This document shows positions 49,886 through 62,321 of a DNA stretch of 64,000 nt, in pieces (positions within the stretch are counted from its first letter, which is position 1; each line of letters opens with the position of its first letter). The translations under genes and the position numbers were made by a program. The notes under the pieces were generated by a model. It saw only the letters and a program-made list of their open reading frames with translations. It was not told where the DNA came from and made no database searches. Origin of the DNA: Burkholderia mayonis (GTDB lineage: Bacteria > Pseudomonadota > Gammaproteobacteria > Burkholderiales > Burkholderiaceae); contig NZ_CP013387.1 of the NCBI RefSeq assembly GCF_001523745.2, forward strand, positions 248,001 to 312,000, in the 5' to 3' direction.

Positions 49886-51336
49886 GCTGCCTCTCCCAGC
49901 CTCGGCGATGCGCCCGCGTCGGCGTTGAGCCGCGCGCGCCATGCGCTCATCCAGGCTTCCAGGTAATTCGTGTGATAGCGGCCCGCGCGGACGTCGTCGT
50001 CTTCGAGCAGCGCACGGTGCAGCGGCGCGGTCGTCTTCACGCCGCCGATGCGCAGTTCGCGCAGCGCACGTGCGAGCCGCGCCAGCGCGGCCGCACGGCT
50101 CTCGTCGTGCACGATCAGCTTCGCGAGCAGCGAATCGTAGAACGGCGGCACCGTGTAGCCCGGATAGAGCAGCGTATCGATCCGCACGCCGGGGCCGGCC
50201 GGCCATACCAGCTCGTCGATGCGGCCGGGATTCGGCCGGAAATCGTGCACCGGGTCTTCCGCGTTGATCCGGCATTCGAGCGCGGCGCCGCGCAGCACGA
50301 TGTCGTCCTGCGCGAAGCGCAGCGGCTCACCGTCCGCGATGCGCAGCATCTCGCGCACGAGATCGACGCCCGTGATCGCCTCCGTCACCGGATGTTCGAC
50401 CTGGATCCGCGTGTTCATTTCGATGAAGTAGAACTCGCTGCGCGATTCGTCGAACAGATATTCGAGCGTGCCCGCGCTGCGATAGCCGACCTGCCGCGCG
50501 AGACGCGTCGCCGATGCGCACAGCGCGTCGCGCAGTGCGTGCGTCAGCGAAGGCGACGGCGCCTCTTCGAGGATCTTCTGACGCCGCCGCTGCAACGAGC
50601 ATTCACGTTCGAACAGATGAATCGCGTTCGTCCCGTCGCCGAGCACCTGCACTTCGATGTGCCGTGCGCGTGCGATGAAACGTTCGAGATAGACGCCGCC
50701 GTCGCCGAACGCGGCCTGCGCTTCGCGCTGCGCGAGCGGCAGCTCGGCGTCGAGCCGCGCGTCGTCGTGCGCGACGCGGATGCCGCGCCCGCCGCCGCCC
50801 GCGGCCGCCTTGATCATCACCGGGTAGCCGATGCGCTCGGCCACCGCGCGCGCTTCGTCGAGCGATGTCACGACGCCGTCGCTGCCCGGCACCGTCGGCA
50901 CGTTCGCGCGCTGCGCAGTCTCGCGTGCGCGGGCCTTGTCGCCCATCGTCGCGATCACGTGCGCCGACGGACCGACGAAGATCAAGCCCGCCGCCTCGAC
51001 CTGCGCGGCGAAGCCCGCGTTCTCCGACAGAAAGCCGTAGCCCGGATGAATCGCGTCGGCGTTGCACTGCCGCGCGGCGGCGAGAATCGCGGCCGGGTTC
51101 AGATAGCTCTTCGCCGCATGCGATGGGCCGATGTGCACCGCTTCGTCGGCCATCCGTGCAGCGAGGCTGTCGCGATCCGCGTCGCTGACCGCCGCGATCG
51201 CGCGCATGCCGAGTTCCTGCGCGGCGCGGATCACGCGCACCGCGATCTCGCCGCGATTCGCGACGAACACCGTCCTGATCCGCGATGGTCGGTAGAACGA
51301 ATCGTGCGTCGAATTCATGTCGTTCATCGCGTTCAC
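49882..51336 (-). CDS. Biotin carboxylase (AccC-like) in pxp operon
   Basis: 484 residues. The biotin carboxylase N-domain begins IRTVFVANRGEIAVRVIRAAQELGM. ATP-grasp motifs are MIKAAAGGGGRGIRVA and the catalytic EMNTRIQVEHPVTE. Biotin carboxylases of this size are usually the AccC subunit of acetyl-CoA carboxylase, but location in a pxp operon suggests a dedicated carboxylase. It begins 3 bases before the end of the biotin-carrier gene upstream and overlaps pxpB by four. The N-terminus has an extra MNAMNDMNSTHDSFYRPSR segment; the later methionines are equally possible starts. Confidence 0.93.
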   Translation of the reverse strand: MNAMNDMNSTHDSFYRPSRIRTVFVANRGEIAVRVIRAAQELGMRAIAAVSDADRDSLAARMADEAVHIGPSHAAKSYLNPAAILAAARQCNADAIHPGYGFLSENAGFAAQVEAAGLIFVGPSAHVIATMGDKARARETAQRANVPTVPGSDGVVTSLDEARAVAERIGYPVMIKAAAGGGGRGIRVAHDDARLDAELPLAQREAQAAFGDGGVYLERFIARARHIEVQVLGDGTNAIHLFERECSLQRRRQKILEEAPSPSLTHALRDALCASATRLARQVGYRSAGTLEYLFDESRSEFYFIEMNTRIQVEHPVTEAITGVDLVREMLRIADGEPLRFAQDDIVLRGAALECRINAEDPVHDFRPNPGRIDELVWPAGPGVRIDTLLYPGYTVPPFYDSLLAKLIVHDESRAAALARLARALRELRIGGVKTTAPLHRALLEDDDVRAGRYHTNYLEAWMSAWRARLNADAGASPRLGEAA

Positions 51337-51575
51337 GCCTCGATTCGCATCAGCACTTGCCCGGCGTCGACGGGCTCGCCGTCGTCGACGAGCACCTCCG
51401 TGATGCGGCCCGCAGTCGCGGTTTCGATCTCGGTGAACTGCTTCATCACTTCGACGAGCCCGACGACCGCGCCGAGCCCGACCGTCGAGCCGACTTCGAC
51501 GTAATGGTCCGCGTCGGGCGACGGACGCCGATAGAACGTCCCAGGCAGGGGACTGACGATATCGTGTAATGCCAT
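51333..51575 (-). CDS. Biotin carboxyl carrier protein (short)
   Basis: 80 residues, essentially only the biotinyl domain. The biotin-attachment lysine is Lys45 in VEVMKQFTEI (the usual motif is EAMKM; EVMK variants are common in pxp-linked carriers). The start is preceded by GGAGCGTACC, with 13 bp to the end of pxpA. The carrier would be biotinylated by BirA, carboxylated by the downstream biotin carboxylase and would pass CO2 to the KipA/PxpC-type carboxyltransferase. The N-terminal domain of acetyl-CoA carboxylase BCCP is missing, which fits a dedicated role. Confidence 0.92.
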   Translation of the reverse strand: MALHDIVSPLPGTFYRRPSPDADHYVEVGSTVGLGAVVGLVEVMKQFTEIETATAGRITEVLVDDGEPVDAGQVLMRIEA

Positions 51576-51588
51576 CTTGGTACGCTCC

Positions 51589-52380
51589 TCAAGCCTGATC
51601 GATGCGGATTGCGGCCGCGGCGGGCGCGGCGATGCGGATGTCGTGCGCGACGAGCGCGTCGCGGGTCGCCCGGACGAGCTGCAGCGCGCCCGGCGTATCG
51701 CTGTGAATGCAGATCGAATCGAAATCGATGTCGATGTCTTCGCCGTCGACGGTCGCGACGCGGCCGTCGACGCACGCGCGCAGCACTTTGTCCGCGACCT
51801 GTCGCGGATCGAGCTTGCCGACGCGGCGCGTGAACACGATCGAGCCGCTGCGGTCGTAGTCGCGGTCCGCGTAGAACTCGCGAACGACCGGCTGGCCGAG
51901 CTCGCGCGCGATCCGGTGCGTGACCGACGCTTCCATGCAGAAAAGCAGCAGCGTCGGATCGAGTTGCTGCAGCGTCTCGACGAGGAGCCGCGACAGCGCC
52001 TCGTCGCGTGCGGCGCGCATGTAGAGCGCGCCGTGCGGCTTCACGTGCTGAACGCTCACGCCGTGAAAGCGTGCGAACTCGCGCAGCGCGCCGAGCTGAT
52101 ACAGGATGTCGTTGACGAGCGCTTGCGGCGCTTCGTTGACGTCGCGGCGGCCGAAGCCCACGAGATCGCGAAAGCCGGGATGCGCGCCGATGCCGACGCC
52201 CGCGTTCTTCGCGAGCTGCACGGTGCGCGCCATGATGTTGGGATCGCCCGCATGAAAACCCGTCGCGATGTTCGCCGAGCTGATGAGCGGCATGATCTCG
52301 TCGTCGACCCCGTCGCCGATCTTCCACGGACCGAAGCCTTCGCCCATGTCGGAGTTCAGGTCGACGCTGTGTTTTCGCAT
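51589..52380 (-). CDS. pxpA: 5-oxoprolinase subunit A, LamB/YcsF family
   Basis: 263 residues. Signatures: [19 protein letters not shown] at the N-terminus, [32 protein letters not shown] and VKPHGALYM. All are conserved in PxpA/YcsF, which with PxpBC hydrolyses 5-oxoproline (pyroglutamate) to glutamate with ATP. It is the first gene of the leftward operon pxpA-BCCP-BC-pxpB-pxpC (then the NCS1 permease). The promoter must lie in the 264-bp interval shared with the divergent LysR gene. Confidence 0.93.
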   Translation of the reverse strand: MRKHSVDLNSDMGEGFGPWKIGDGVDDEIMPLISSANIATGFHAGDPNIMARTVQLAKNAGVGIGAHPGFRDLVGFGRRDVNEAPQALVNDILYQLGALREFARFHGVSVQHVKPHGALYMRAARDEALSRLLVETLQQLDPTLLLFCMEASVTHRIARELGQPVVREFYADRDYDRSGSIVFTRRVGKLDPRQVADKVLRACVDGRVATVDGEDIDIDFDSICIHSDTPGALQLVRATRDALVAHDIRIAAPAAAAIRIDQA

Positions 52381-54665
<2,285 letters not shown>

Positions 54666-54717
54666 TGATCCTGCATCGAACGCAGGCGCGCGGCGGACGT
54701 TGCCGCCGAACGAAGGA

Positions 54718-54740
54718 GCGGCGCGCTCGATGCGCGCCGC
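54718..54740 (+). other. GC-rich hairpin downstream of pip
   Basis: GCGGCGCGC (54718-54726) and GCGCGCCGC (54732-54740) are perfect complements with a 5-nt loop. No U-tract follows, so it may be a weak, possibly Rho-assisted terminator or an mRNA 3'-end stabiliser. Confidence 0.55.
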
Positions 54741-54872
54741 GTCGAAGCTTCCTTCGAAATCTCCCCCAATGTAAGCCGTAGAACAGAGACGCGTCCCGGC
54801 CGGTGACGATACTCGAAGTGAGTTCAACGAAGTGCGGCGATTCGCCGGGACCGTCGGCGAAGAGGGGGAGTC

Positions 54873-55697
54873 GTGAACGAGGGTTTCATGCAGGACCGCA
54901 TCAATCAGGCCGTCTGGCGCAGCCGCAGCGCGCTTCGCGGATACGGGAGCGCGACCGGCTGGACCGATCCGGGCGAGGCCGCTGCGCTTGCGTGGATCGC
55001 CGAGCGCGTGCGCGCCGAGCCGATTCTCGACGTCGGCGTCGGCGGCGGACGCACCGTGCCGATGCTGAAGGCGATCAGCGCCGATTACACGGCCGTCGAT
55101 TACACGCCCGAGCTCGTCGAGATCTGCCGGCGCAATCATCCGGGCACGCGCGTCTATCAGATGGATGCGCGCGACATGTCGACGTTCGCGGACGAAAGCT
55201 TCTCGCTCGTCGTGTTCAGCTACAACGGCATCGACGCCGTCGATCACGACGGCCGGATGTCGATCCTGAAGGAATTCGCGCGCGTGCTGAGGCCGGGCGG
55301 CTTCACGCTGTTCTCGACGCATAATCTCGCGGGGCCGAGCTATCGCGAAGGGCCGTCGCGGCTCGTTCGGTTGCCGCGGCGCTCGGCGAATCCGTTTTCG
55401 ATCGCGCTCGACGCGGCGCGCATCACGTATTCGCTGCCGATCGGCGTGTTCAACTATTTCCGCAATTCGCGTTTCAACCGAGCGTTCGATGGTTATGCGA
55501 TGCGCGTGTGCGCTGCGCACAAGTTCGGGATACTCATCATGTATACCGATTTCGCGACGCAGCAGCGGCAACTCGCCGACGCCGGCCTTCGGCTGCGCGC
55601 GGCGTTCGGCGGTTCGACCGGCAAGCCTTTGCGGTGCGAGCAGGATTTCGGCGATGAAGCGTGGTTTCACTTCGTCGCGAGCAAGCCGTGCATGTAG
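54873..55697 (+). CDS. Class I SAM-dependent methyltransferase
   Basis: 274 residues from GTG at 54873, or 269 from the ATG at 54888; both have imperfectly spaced purine-rich ribosome-binding sites (GGGGGAG at 54864-54870, only 2 nt before the GTG; CGAGGG 4 nt before the ATG). The SAM-binding motif I is ILDVGVGGGRTVPML (about 51-65), then the acidic VDYTPELVEICRRN and post-motif RVLRPGGFTLFSTHNL. The C-terminal part (SLPIGVFNYFRNSRFNRAFDGYAMRV) is substrate-specific and unknown. It resembles methyltransferases acting on small molecules or glycoconjugates. The gene stands alone between pip and a convergent chemoreceptor gene. Confidence 0.88.
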   Translation: MNEGFMQDRINQAVWRSRSALRGYGSATGWTDPGEAAALAWIAERVRAEPILDVGVGGGRTVPMLKAISADYTAVDYTPELVEICRRNHPGTRVYQMDARDMSTFADESFSLVVFSYNGIDAVDHDGRMSILKEFARVLRPGGFTLFSTHNLAGPSYREGPSRLVRLPRRSANPFSIALDAARITYSLPIGVFNYFRNSRFNRAFDGYAMRVCAAHKFGILIMYTDFATQQRQLADAGLRLRAAFGGSTGKPLRCEQDFGDEAWFHFVASKPCM

Positions 55698-55992
55698 GGT
55701 CGGAGTGATGCGTAGGAGCGGCGCGTCGGCGAACGCCACGCCGGATTCGAGGCATCGGCGTGCGTTTCGTGCGCAAATCCAAACGCAGCGACAGCGCGTG
55801 CATGTGGGTTCGCATCGGCGTCGAGTCGCGGTTGTCGACGCACGCATCGTTAGAAGGCCGATGGAGCGGCAGCCAATGACGCTTTACCGAAATGCTTCCC
55901 GCTGACGTAGCGGCAATGCGCGGCCGTTTCGCCGCGCACGATCCGGTCAGGTTGCGCCTAACCGGCGCTTTGCCGCTCCGCTCGCTTAGCCT

Positions 55993-57612
55993 TCAAGCGA
56001 ATGCGTCCACTGGCCGCGGATCGCGCTCGGCGGGCCGCCGCGTATCGCGCGCGCCGCGCACAGCGTCGCGCTCGGCGGCGCGGTCGCCATGCAGCTTGAA
56101 CACCGCCACCGCGCCGTGCAGCGCGCGCGCCTGTTCGGCGAGCGCATGCGCGGCCGCGGACGCCTCTTCGACGAGCGCCGCGTTCTGCTGCGTCACGTTG
56201 TCCATTTGCGCGACCGCGTGGTTGACCTGCTCGATGCCGACGCTCTGCTCGTTCGACGCCGACGCGATCTCGCTGACGATGTCCGTCACCTGCCGCACCG
56301 AACCGACGATCTCGCCGATGATCCGCCCCGCGTCGCCGACGAGCGCGGAGCCCGCGCCGACGCGCTCGGTCGACTGCTCGATCAGCGTCTTGATTTCGCG
56401 CGCGGCCGTCGCGCTGCGCTGCGCGAGTGTGCGCACTTCACCCGCGACGACCGCGAAGCCGCACCCTTGCTCGCCCGCGCGCGCGGCCTCGACGGCCGCA
56501 TTCAGCGCGAGGATGTTGGTCTGGAACGCGATGCCGTCGATGACCGCGATGATTTCGGCGACCTTGCTCGAGCTGTCCGCGATTCCGTGCATCGTGTCGA
56601 CGACTTGGCGCATCACGTCGCCGCCGCGTATCGCGGTCGTCGACGCCGCGCCCGCGACCGCGCACGCATGCTGCGCATGCTCGGCATTGCGGCGCACGGT
56701 CGACGTGAGCTCGTCCATGCTCGCGGCCGTTTCTTCGAGCGACGCCGCCTGCTCCTCGGTGCGCGACGACAGATCGAGATTGCCCGACGCGATCTGCGCG
56801 CTCGCCGTCGCGACGCCGTCGGCGTTGTGCCGCACGTCGCGGACGACGTGCGACAGGCTCGCCTGCATGTCCTTCAGCGCGGCGAGCAGTTCGGCGATCT
56901 CGTCGTCGCCGCGCGCGTCGATCGGCGTCGACAGATCGCCTGTCGCGATCCGGCGCACGCACGCGAGCGCGTGTGCAAGCGGACGCGCCACCGTGCCGCT
57001 GAACCACACGCCGCCGCCGAGCGCGAGCGCGAACACGACGAGCGTCGCGACGATGCCGACCGTCGTCGCGCGCACGGCGTCGCTTGCGGCATCGGCCGAT
57101 ACGCGCGCGCTGTCGGCGGCAATGTTCTGCGCGGCCTTTTCGAGCAGCGCGGCGGGCGCACGATCGACGCCCGCGACTGCCTGATCGCCGGTGGACGGAT
57201 CGAAGCCCGATGCCTTGAATGCTTCGAATCCCTTACGATAGCCTTGCCCCATTTCCGCGTGCGCCGACGCGAATTGCTCGATCAGCCTGCGGCTCTCGCT
57301 GTCGGGCAGCTTCGACTTCAATTCGGCGGCGAGCGCATCGACTGTCTGTTCGCGCTGCCGGAACGCGCTCCAGTACTTGTCGAGTTTCGCCGGATCCTTG
57401 CCGCGCAGCAGCGTGTCCTTCCACTCCTGAACTTGCAGCTTGAATGCAACGAGCGTCGCGGACACCATCCGCTCGTTCGCGACGTTTTGCTGGACCGTCG
57501 TGCCGTATGTGTCGAGCGAGCGATTGAGCGCGTGGATGCCGTAGAACGCGCCGGCGGACGTCAGGACGAGCGCTGCCGCGAAGGCAAGGGGGATTTTGCG
57601 GCGGAGCTTCAT
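55993..57612 (-). CDS. Methyl-accepting chemotaxis protein
   Basis: 539 residues. A first membrane helix (about 8-28, IPLAFAAALVLTSAGAFYGIHAL), a periplasmic four-helix sensor (about 29-182), a second membrane helix (TVGIVATLVVFALALGGGVWFSG, near 185-207), a HAMP segment (ARPLAHALACVRRIATGDLSTPI) and a cytoplasmic signalling domain. The hairpin tip is conserved (VAEIIAVIDGIAFQTNILALNAAVEAARAGEQGCGFAVVAGEVRTLAQRSATAAREIK). The bundle is of the short class used by Tsr/Tar-type receptors. I see no NWETF-type CheR tether at the C-terminus, which ends with a Pro/Arg-rich tail. Ligand unknown. It is convergent with the methyltransferase gene. Confidence 0.94.
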   Translation of the reverse strand: MKLRRKIPLAFAAALVLTSAGAFYGIHALNRSLDTYGTTVQQNVANERMVSATLVAFKLQVQEWKDTLLRGKDPAKLDKYWSAFRQREQTVDALAAELKSKLPDSESRRLIEQFASAHAEMGQGYRKGFEAFKASGFDPSTGDQAVAGVDRAPAALLEKAAQNIAADSARVSADAASDAVRATTVGIVATLVVFALALGGGVWFSGTVARPLAHALACVRRIATGDLSTPIDARGDDEIAELLAALKDMQASLSHVVRDVRHNADGVATASAQIASGNLDLSSRTEEQAASLEETAASMDELTSTVRRNAEHAQHACAVAGAASTTAIRGGDVMRQVVDTMHGIADSSSKVAEIIAVIDGIAFQTNILALNAAVEAARAGEQGCGFAVVAGEVRTLAQRSATAAREIKTLIEQSTERVGAGSALVGDAGRIIGEIVGSVRQVTDIVSEIASASNEQSVGIEQVNHAVAQMDNVTQQNAALVEEASAAAHALAEQARALHGAVAVFKLHGDRAAERDAVRGARDTRRPAERDPRPVDAFA

Positions 57613-57883
57613 CTGACCTCGGGAATGGCTGGGGAATGCGGTGTCGCCTGCTGGCGATGGCTGGTTATCGGCGCGACCGCGCGTTCCTTAAATAAGAAGA
57701 ATGGCTGCGTATCGATGTAAATCGTAAACGCCGAAAAGGGCTGGAACGTGCGTTCCGTCGCGCGATGCGCGCGCGTCGCCGCTCGCGTTTCGCGCGACGC
57801 GAACGGCGAATGGCGAGCGGAAATCAGAATGACTCAAAAGCCGGAGTGAAAGAACGCCGCCATGAAACCGCGATTCGCGAGCG

Positions 57884-59917
<2,034 letters not shown>

Positions 59918-59984
59918 GCTGAGGGCCGAAAGGCTGAACGAGCGTGGCGCTCGGACGGATGGATGACGATCCGCATTATCGCGC

Positions 59985-60009
59985 TTGAATTTCAAATATG
60001 GAATTTCAA
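59985..60009. promoter_or_regulatory. Candidate PrpR enhancer site
   Basis: TTGAATTTCA (59985-59994) and GGAATTTCAA (60000-60009) form an imperfect inverted repeat (8 of 10 positions) with a 5-bp spacer, and both contain GAATTTCA as a direct repeat 14 bp apart. It lies about 82 bp upstream of the sigma-54 promoter in an AT-rich patch, a typical enhancer position. Confidence 0.55.
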
Positions 60010-60090
60010 TTTCGATATTGCAATCATCCGATGTGAGCGCCGAGCATGGAATGCGCGCAGAATCAGCAAGTTAGCGGCCGGCGAACGCCT

Positions 60091-60106
60091 TGGCCCGGAC
60101 CTTGCT
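60091..60106 (+). promoter_or_regulatory. prpBp: Sigma-54 promoter of prpB operon
   Basis: TGGCCCGGACCTTGCT matches the -24/-12 consensus TGGCAC-N5-TTGCW with the invariant GG and GC 10 bp apart. Transcription would begin near 60117, leaving a short leader that contains the ribosome-binding site CAGGAGGA. The divergent PrpR is a sigma-54 activator, which makes the assignment coherent. Confidence 0.85.
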
Positions 60107-60134
60107 ACTCACGAGCATCTTTCAGGAGGAGTCG

Positions 60135-61028
60135 ATGGGCAACCCACAACTGATCAGCGCCGGCGCGAAATTCCGCGCGGCGGTCGCGGCCGAGCAGCCG
60201 CTGCAGGTGGTCGGCGCGATCACCGCGTACGCCGCGAAGATGGCCGAGGCGGTCGGCTTCAAGGCGGTCTATCTGTCGGGCGGCGGCGTCGCCGCGAACT
60301 CGCTCGGCATTCCCGATCTCGGCATCAGCACGATGGACGACGTGCTCGTCGACGCGAACCGCATCACCAACGCGACGAACCTGCCGCTTCTCGTCGACAT
60401 CGATACCGGCTGGGGCGGCGCGTTCAACATCGCGCGCACGATCCGCTCGTTCATCAAGGCGGGCGTCGGCGCGGTGCACCTCGAGGACCAGGTCGGCCAG
60501 AAGCGCTGCGGCCACCGTCCGGGCAAGGAATGCGTGCCGACTGGCGAGATGGTCGACCGGATCAAGGCGGCCGTCGACGCGCGCACCGACGAGACCTTCG
60601 TGATCATGGCGCGCACCGACGCCGCGGCGGCCGAGGGCATCGATGCGGCGATCGAGCGCGCGATCGCGTACGTCGAGGCGGGCGCGGACATGATCTTCCC
60701 CGAAGCGATGAAGACGCTCGATGACTACCGCCGCTTCAAGGAAGCGGTGAAGGTGCCGATCCTCGCGAACCTGACCGAGTTCGGCTCGACGCCGCTCTTC
60801 ACGATCGACGAGCTGAAGGGCGCGAACGTCGACATCGCGCTGTATTGCTGCGGCGCGTATCGCGCGATGAACAAGGCCGCGCTGAATTTCTACGAGACGG
60901 TGCGCCGCGACGGCACGCAGAAGGCCGCCGTGCCGACGATGCAGACGCGCGCGGAGCTTTACGAATATCTCGGCTATTACGCATACGAAGACAAGCTGGA
61001 CCAGCTTTTCAGCCAAGGCCGGAACTGA
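60135..61028 (+). CDS. prpB: 2-methylisocitrate lyase
   Basis: 297 residues. The ATG at 60135 follows CAGGAGGA by a few bases; the upstream frame is not homologous. The PEP-mutase/isocitrate lyase fold is shown by [19 protein letters not shown], Mg2+ ligands in [11 protein letters not shown] (Asp88/Asp90), the catalytic Cys125 in [10 protein letters not shown] and the Glu/Arg segment FVIMARTDA. It cleaves 2-methylisocitrate into pyruvate and succinate, the last step of propionate degradation by the 2-methylcitrate cycle. First gene of prpB-prpC-acnD. Confidence 0.97.
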   Translation: MGNPQLISAGAKFRAAVAAEQPLQVVGAITAYAAKMAEAVGFKAVYLSGGGVAANSLGIPDLGISTMDDVLVDANRITNATNLPLLVDIDTGWGGAFNIARTIRSFIKAGVGAVHLEDQVGQKRCGHRPGKECVPTGEMVDRIKAAVDARTDETFVIMARTDAAAAEGIDAAIERAIAYVEAGADMIFPEAMKTLDDYRRFKEAVKVPILANLTEFGSTPLFTIDELKGANVDIALYCCGAYRAMNKAALNFYETVRRDGTQKAAVPTMQTRAELYEYLGYYAYEDKLDQLFSQGRN

Positions 61029-61075
61029 AGCACGGATACAAGGATTCAAGGATTCGAACCCAGGAGAGTGTAAGG

Positions 61076-62248
61076 ATGAGCGAGACAAAGGAAGCAACAG
61101 CAACGAGCGCCGCGGGCGGTTTCAAGCCGAAGAAGTCGGTCGCGCTGTCGGGCGTCGCGGCGGGCAATACGGCGCTGTGCACGGTCGGCAAGACCGGTAA
61201 CGATCTGCATTACCGCGGCTACGACATTCTCGATATCGCCGGCTCGAGCGAATTCGAGGAGATCGCGCATCTGCTCGTGCACGAGACGCTGCCGAACGTC
61301 ACCGAGCTGGCCGCGTACAAGACGAAGCTGCGCGCGATGCGCGGACTGCCCGCGAACGTGAAGGCGGCGCTCGAATGGGTGCCGGCGTCCGCGCATCCGA
61401 TGGACGTGATGCGCACGGGCGTGTCGGTGCTCGGCACCGTGCTGCCGGAAAAGGACGACCACAACCTGCCGGGCGCGCGCGACATCGCGGACCGGCTGAT
61501 GGCGTCGCTCGGCTCGATGCTGCTGTACTGGTATCACTATTCGCACAACGGCAAGCGGATCGAGACCGAAACCGACGACGACTCGATCGGCGGCCATTTC
61601 CTGCATCTGCTGCACGGCAAGACGCCGTCGAAGTCGTGGGTCGACGCGATGCACACGTCGCTGATCCTGTACGCGGAGCACGAGTTCAACGCGTCGACGT
61701 TCGCGGGCCGCGTGATCGCCGGCACGGGCTCCGACATCTACTCGTCGATCACGGGCGCGATCGGCGCGCTGCGCGGGCCGAAGCACGGCGGCGCGAACGA
61801 AGTCGCGTACGAGATCCAGAACCGCTACCGGACGCCCGACGAAGCGGAAGCCGACATCCGCCGCCGCGTCGAGAACAAGGAAGTGGTGATCGGCTTCGGC
61901 CACCCGGTCTACACGATTTCCGATCCGCGCAACAAGGTGATCAAGGAAGTCGCGCGCAAGCTGTCGAAGGAAGCGGGCGACCCGAAGCTCTTCAACATCG
62001 CCGAGCGGCTCGAATCGGTGATGTGGGAGATCAAGAAGATGTTCCCGAACCTCGACTGGTTCAGCGCGGTGTCGTATCACATGATGGGCGTGCCGACCGC
62101 GATGTTCACGCCGCTCTTCGTGATCGCGCGGACGTCCGGCTGGAGCGCGCACATCATCGAGCAGCGGATCGACAACAAGATCATCCGCCCGAGCGCGAAC
62201 TACACCGGCCCGGAAGACCTGAAGTTCGTGCCGATCGAGAAGCGCTGA
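61076..62248 (+). CDS. prpC: 2-methylcitrate synthase
   Basis: 390 residues. The ATG at 61076 follows CAGGAGAG by about 13 nt with AAGG closer; the longer frame upstream is unrelated. Citrate synthase family: catalytic histidines in GPKHGGANE and GFGHPVYT, and the conserved [34 protein letters not shown] region. It condenses propionyl-CoA with oxaloacetate. It begins 47 bp after prpB. Short size and sequence are of the PrpC type, not the larger citrate synthase GltA. Confidence 0.96.
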   Translation: MSETKEATATSAAGGFKPKKSVALSGVAAGNTALCTVGKTGNDLHYRGYDILDIAGSSEFEEIAHLLVHETLPNVTELAAYKTKLRAMRGLPANVKAALEWVPASAHPMDVMRTGVSVLGTVLPEKDDHNLPGARDIADRLMASLGSMLLYWYHYSHNGKRIETETDDDSIGGHFLHLLHGKTPSKSWVDAMHTSLILYAEHEFNASTFAGRVIAGTGSDIYSSITGAIGALRGPKHGGANEVAYEIQNRYRTPDEAEADIRRRVENKEVVIGFGHPVYTISDPRNKVIKEVARKLSKEAGDPKLFNIAERLESVMWEIKKMFPNLDWFSAVSYHMMGVPTAMFTPLFVIARTSGWSAHIIEQRIDNKIIRPSANYTGPEDLKFVPIEKR

Positions 62249-62261
62249 TCGGCGGCATGCG

Positions 62262-62286
62262 ACGGCCGGGCTCGACGCCCGGCCGT
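62262..62286 (+). terminator. GC-rich hairpin between prpC and acnD (possible attenuator)
   Basis: ACGGCCGGGC (62262-62271) and GCCCGGCCGT (62277-62286) form a perfect 10-bp stem with a 5-nt loop, followed by only TTTCG. The U-tract is weak, so it probably reduces rather than ends readthrough into acnD, or it stabilises the prpBC mRNA. Confidence 0.6.
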
Positions 62287-62321
62287 TTCGCGACGATCGT
62301 TACCCAGTCTGTCCCCACGCA

